Shown here one piece after another: positions 61,196 through 64,000 of a DNA stretch of 64,000 nucleotides (position 1 is the stretch's first letter; each line of letters opens with the position of its first letter). The notes below the pieces were generated by a model, which saw only the letters and a list, made by a program, of their open reading frames with translations, was not told the origin of the DNA and made no database searches. The position numbers were made by a program, and so were the translations under genes. Source of the DNA: JAOABC01 sp041287495. GTDB taxonomy: Bacteria > Aquificota > Aquificia > Aquificales > Hydrogenothermaceae. The stretch covers positions 1 through 64,000 of the forward strand of contig JBEULE010000033.1 of NCBI GenBank assembly GCA_041287495.1, read 5' to 3'.

Positions 61196-61898
61196 ATCTT
61201 TGATTGTTTTACCTACCTATAACGAAGCAGATAATATAAATAAGGTTTTAGAAAATCTATTAAATTTTAATTTTATAGATATTTTGGTAGTTGATGATAA
61301 TTCTACCGATGGGACAGCTGAAATAGTTAAAGATTGGATAAAGAAAACTGATAGGATAAATCTTTTGCAGAGACCTGCTAAGCTGGGATTAGGAACAGCA
61401 TATATAGCAGGTTTTAAATGGGGATTACAAAGAGAGTATGACTTATTTTTTGAAATGGATTGTGATTTATCCCATAATCCAGCAGATATACCAAGATTTA
61501 TAGATAAAATAAATGAAGGTTATGACGTCGTTATAGGTTCAAGGTATATGAATAATACGATAAGTGTAGTAGGTTGGGACTTTAAGAGACTTCTTCTGTC
61601 AAAATTTGCCAACTGGTATGCAATAACCATACTTGGATTAAGAGAACTATCTGATATAACAAGTGGATTTAGATGTTATAGAAGAAAAGTTTTAGAGACA
61701 GTAGCACTTGATAAAATTAAATCAAATGGATACTCTTTCCAGATAGAGATGGCATATAAAGCCTATAAACTTGGATTTAAAGTTGGAGAAATACCTATAA
61801 TATTTTATGAAAGGAATGGCGGTTCCTCCAAAATGAGTAGAAAAATAGCTATTGAAGCAGCAATAATGGTGTGGAGGTTAAAGTATGGAAAAATATAA
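61185..61898 (+). CDS. Polyprenyl-phosphate mannose synthase-like glycosyltransferase (GT2)
   Basis: 237 residues. GT2 motifs VLPTYNEADNINKVLENLL, VVDDNSTDGTAEIV, MDCDLSHNPADIPRFI, VIGSRYM, and the ISxKxxxxxYK-like acceptor segment. It resembles Dpm1-type enzymes without a C-terminal membrane domain, making polyprenyl-phosphate-sugar, the donor class used by DUF2723 enzymes. Overlaps the GT9 gene by 11 bases and the methyltransferase by 14. Confidence 0.85.
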   Translation: MYPKSLIVLPTYNEADNINKVLENLLNFNFIDILVVDDNSTDGTAEIVKDWIKKTDRINLLQRPAKLGLGTAYIAGFKWGLQREYDLFFEMDCDLSHNPADIPRFIDKINEGYDVVIGSRYMNNTISVVGWDFKRLLLSKFANWYAITILGLRELSDITSGFRCYRRKVLETVALDKIKSNGYSFQIEMAYKAYKLGFKVGEIPIIFYERNGGSSKMSRKIAIEAAIMVWRLKYGKI

Positions 61899-62613
61899 GG
61901 GATATCAGGAACATCTCACAGATATCAGGGAGATAGGTATAAAACCACTATTTAGAAAGCTATCGGAGAAAAGACCTTTTATGTACAAGCTCTACTTAAG
62001 ACTCACCAACATATCATTGAAAAAACTTAGCGCCATACCTAATGTGAAAAGTGCATCAAAGATACTTGATATAGGCTGTGGGACAGGAGAAGTCTTTGAG
62101 TACATAAAAAAGTTTCTAAACCCTTCTGCTGACCTTTTCGGGATAGACCTTGAAAGAAACCCTCTATTGCCAAATTATGTAAACTTCAACAGATGCGACA
62201 TAGAGGAAGAACCCTTACCCTTTGAGGATAACTCCTTTGACTTGGTAGTGTCAAACTTCCTAATAGAACACTTAAAAAGTCCTCAAAAGCTCTTTACTGA
62301 AAGCTTCAGAATACTAAAAAGCGGAGGGTATTTTTACTGCTCCACAGAGTACTACATATCACTTTTTTGTCCTGAAGGTTACAACTTTTATTCGGATCCG
62401 ACACACCTAAGACCTTGGACAAAGAAGAGTTTAAAAACTCTTGCAAAAATGTCAGGTTTTGAAATCCATAAAGTTGGCATACTAAGATGGTGGGAATTTT
62501 TACCGCTCTTGCCTATATTTCCCCTGCTGAGTCTGATAACAAAAAACGATTTTTCTTTTGTACCTTACGAAATTTTTGGGAGAACAGTTTATATAATAGC
62601 AAAGAAACCATGA
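61885..62613 (+). CDS. SAM-dependent methyltransferase, class I
   Basis: 242 residues with the SAM motif ILDIGCGTGEVFEYI, DLFGIDLERNP, LPFEDNSFDLVVSNFLIEHL and SFRILKSGGYFYCSTEYY (methyltransferase type 11 pattern). It probably methylates a surface sugar or lipid intermediate (inferred from place). Base composition is clearly richer in G+C than its neighbours: counted 60-base rows at 62041 and 62161 hold 24 and 25 G/C, against 15 at 62881. This points to recent acquisition. ATGA overlap with the next gene. Confidence 0.82.
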   Translation: MEKYKGYQEHLTDIREIGIKPLFRKLSEKRPFMYKLYLRLTNISLKKLSAIPNVKSASKILDIGCGTGEVFEYIKKFLNPSADLFGIDLERNPLLPNYVNFNRCDIEEEPLPFEDNSFDLVVSNFLIEHLKSPQKLFTESFRILKSGGYFYCSTEYYISLFCPEGYNFYSDPTHLRPWTKKSLKTLAKMSGFEIHKVGILRWWEFLPLLPIFPLLSLITKNDFSFVPYEIFGRTVYIIAKKP

Positions 62614-63680
62614 AAATACTTCATTTTATATATGATCATATAAATAATCCATGGATTGGTGGTGGTGGTGCTGTGAGAGTTTATGAGATTTATAGAAGAC
62701 TATCTGAAAAAGGACATATAATTACAGTTGTAAGTGGCAATTATCCGGGAGCTAAAGATTATAAGGTAAATGATAATTTTGAGTATAAATTTGTTGGAAA
62801 TTCAGAGAATTATATTTTAAGCACTTTTTCGTATGCTTTTTATGCCCATATCTTATTAAAAGATATACATAAAAATTATGATGTGATAATTGAAGACTTT
62901 GCTCCATGGAATCCAATTTTTTCTTTTTTAATTAAAGATAAAAATGTTTTACAATTACATCACAAGGAGGGAGTAAATATCTTAAAAAGATATAAAATTT
63001 TTGGAATATTTTTTTACATGTTAGAATTACTCTATCCAAAATTTTTTAAAAATATAATAGTGGTTTCAAAAGAAAGTAAAGAAAAGTTTAAAGTGAGAGG
63101 AACAGTTATCTCAAATGGTATTCCTTATACAGAGAGCAGTATATATATCGGTGATTATATTGCATATATAGGAAGGATAGATTTATACAATAAAGGATTA
63201 GATATTTTATTAGAAGCATCTTCTTTATTGGATATAAAGATACCTTTGAAATTATCTGGAAGAGGAAAAGATGTTGAAAAGTTAAAAAATAAAATTGAAA
63301 ATCTTCATTTAAACGAGAAGGTCCAATATGTAGGGTATTTACCTGAAGATAAAAAATATGATTTCATAAAAAATTCAAAATTCTTAATAATGCCATCAAG
63401 GTTTGAGGGACAGGGGATAGTTGCTCTTGAGGCTGCTGCTATGGGTAAATCTGTTATTGTCTCTGATATTCCGGAGTTAAAATATGTGGTAGAAAATGGT
63501 TTTGGGATAAGTTTTAAAAGTGAAGATCCGGAAGATTTGAAAAATAAAATTATATTTCTCTTGGAGAATCCTAACTTGATAGAAGAAATGGGAAAGAAAG
63601 GTATTGAGTTTGCTAAAAATTATACATGGGATAATATCTCAAACTTATATGAAGACTACCTTTTACAAGTAATTCAATGA
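62610..63680 (+). CDS. Glycosyltransferase family 4
   Basis: 356 residues. N-terminal GGGGAVRVYEIYRRLSEKGH, central AYIGRIDLYNKGLDILLEA, and the C-terminal MPSRFEGQGIVALEAAAMGK nucleotide-sugar site of GT4 enzymes are present. It transfers a sugar in cell-surface polysaccharide synthesis; donor unknown. The frame begins further upstream at 62487 but ATG 62610 (MKILHFIYDHINNPWIGGGG) is the family start and forms an ATGA overlap. Confidence 0.85.
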   Translation: MKILHFIYDHINNPWIGGGGAVRVYEIYRRLSEKGHIITVVSGNYPGAKDYKVNDNFEYKFVGNSENYILSTFSYAFYAHILLKDIHKNYDVIIEDFAPWNPIFSFLIKDKNVLQLHHKEGVNILKRYKIFGIFFYMLELLYPKFFKNIIVVSKESKEKFKVRGTVISNGIPYTESSIYIGDYIAYIGRIDLYNKGLDILLEASSLLDIKIPLKLSGRGKDVEKLKNKIENLHLNEKVQYVGYLPEDKKYDFIKNSKFLIMPSRFEGQGIVALEAAAMGKSVIVSDIPELKYVVENGFGISFKSEDPEDLKNKIIFLLENPNLIEEMGKKGIEFAKNYTWDNISNLYEDYLLQVIQ

Positions 63681-64000
63681 TAAAGAATTCTTTTTTTCTA
63701 TCTTCAATGTTTGTTTATATAAATACTCTGGGATATATATTACATGTCATAATAAGCAGAATATTAGGTCCAGAGAAGTATGGGGAATTTATGGTTATAT
63801 ATTCATTTATGCTTGCAATAGGATTTTTGTCCACAGTTTATCCCAATCTAACTATAAAGATGGTTATAGAAGACGGAAATATAAGATATGATATCTTCAG
63901 ATTTATTAGGTTGACATCTGTTGGAATAGGTTTTCTACTATGGGTTTTTATATTGATAAATAGTGAATTTTTAGCCAATTTTCTTAGAATAGAAAAAGAG
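63677..64000 (+). CDS. Polysaccharide flippase (Wzx-like), N-terminal part
   Basis: Open frame of 108 codons to the right edge, starting at ATG 63677 in an ATGA overlap with the GT4 gene. The protein starts MIKNSFFLSSMFVYINTLGY and contains the motif SRILGPEKYGEF of MATE/polysaccharide-transporter flippases, with at least three hydrophobic segments. Moves lipid-linked oligosaccharides across the inner membrane. Truncated by the window. Confidence 0.78.
   Translation, partial: MIKNSFFLSSMFVYINTLGYILHVIISRILGPEKYGEFMVIYSFMLAIGFLSTVYPNLTIKMVIEDGNIRYDIFRFIRLTSVGIGFLLWVFILINSEFLANFLRIEKE

Noticed and set aside
1..64000. CRISPR array, rRNA genes or complete insertion sequences
   Set aside because: No regularly spaced repeats, rRNA signatures or transposase frames were seen.

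Overview
The window looks like a chromosomal stretch from a low-GC thermophilic member of the Aquificota, most likely family Hydrogenothermaceae (Sulfurihydrogenibium-like). This is inferred from gene content and style, not from a database search. Supporting points are strongly A+T-rich and A/G-biased coding, many TTG starts, tight operons with ATGA overlaps, a stand-alone 5'-3' exonuclease, a DHH-CBS-tRNA nucleotidyltransferase fusion, a futalosine-pathway menaquinone gene (mqnD), and a citryl-CoA lyase-like protein next to a stand-alone biotin carboxylase, as expected for reductive TCA carbon fixation.

Layout. 1-3.8 kb is accessory and decaying: the N-terminus of a DNA adenine methyltransferase runs off the left edge, followed by a frameshifted coiled-coil gene, a DUF996-like membrane protein with a damaged start, a VirD4/TraD-type coupling ATPase whose Gln-rich tail is cut by ochre codons, its frameshifted small membrane partner, and the stump of a cation-diffusion-facilitator gene. 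4.1-9.8 kb (minus strand) holds ugd, comF, thiD, aspS, a PsiE-like protein and hsp20. 10-15.7 kb (plus) runs mqnD, a pseudo-receiver, a mini-Toprim protein, hisF, cimA, a SPOUT-like methyltransferase and mraY. 15.7-23.4 kb (minus) is an operon-like array lysC, biotin carboxylase, eno, ftsB-like, gph, citryl-CoA lyase-like and ntrY-like. 23.5-29.5 kb (plus) has recN, uvrA, tRNA-Ser(UGA) and a DEAD-box helicase behind a leader with competing hairpins.

29.5-45.6 kb (minus) carries an L,D-transpeptidase, a two-component system joined to the tRNA nucleotidyltransferase fusion, and a housekeeping series (pmbA, thioesterase, phosphohexomutase, nrnA-like, exonuclease, hemB, a glycine-zipper lipoprotein, rsmE, a Zn/Mn-type ABC transporter and an alcohol dehydrogenase-like enzyme). 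A tRNA-Leu(GAG) lies on the plus strand inside this block. 45.7-50.1 kb (plus) has a DsbD_2/TauE-like protein, a beta-CASP RNase, a coiled-coil/nuclease-like protein, thiG and kdsB.

50.1-64 kb (plus) is a surface-structure locus. It holds a small secreted protein, a PilY1-like tip adhesin, four pilin-like proteins, the major pilin pilA, a truncated pilin paralogue with no N-terminal helix, then a DUF2723 membrane glycosyltransferase, its small membrane partner, a GT9 heptosyltransferase, a polyprenyl-phosphate-mannose synthase-like GT2, a methyltransferase of foreign composition, a GT4 and the start of a flippase. Many neighbours overlap by a few bases, so pilus assembly and surface glycosylation are probably expressed together. 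The most novel-looking items are the headless pilin coupled to the DUF2723 gene, the switch-like leader of the helicase, and the mosaic composition of the PilY1 gene.
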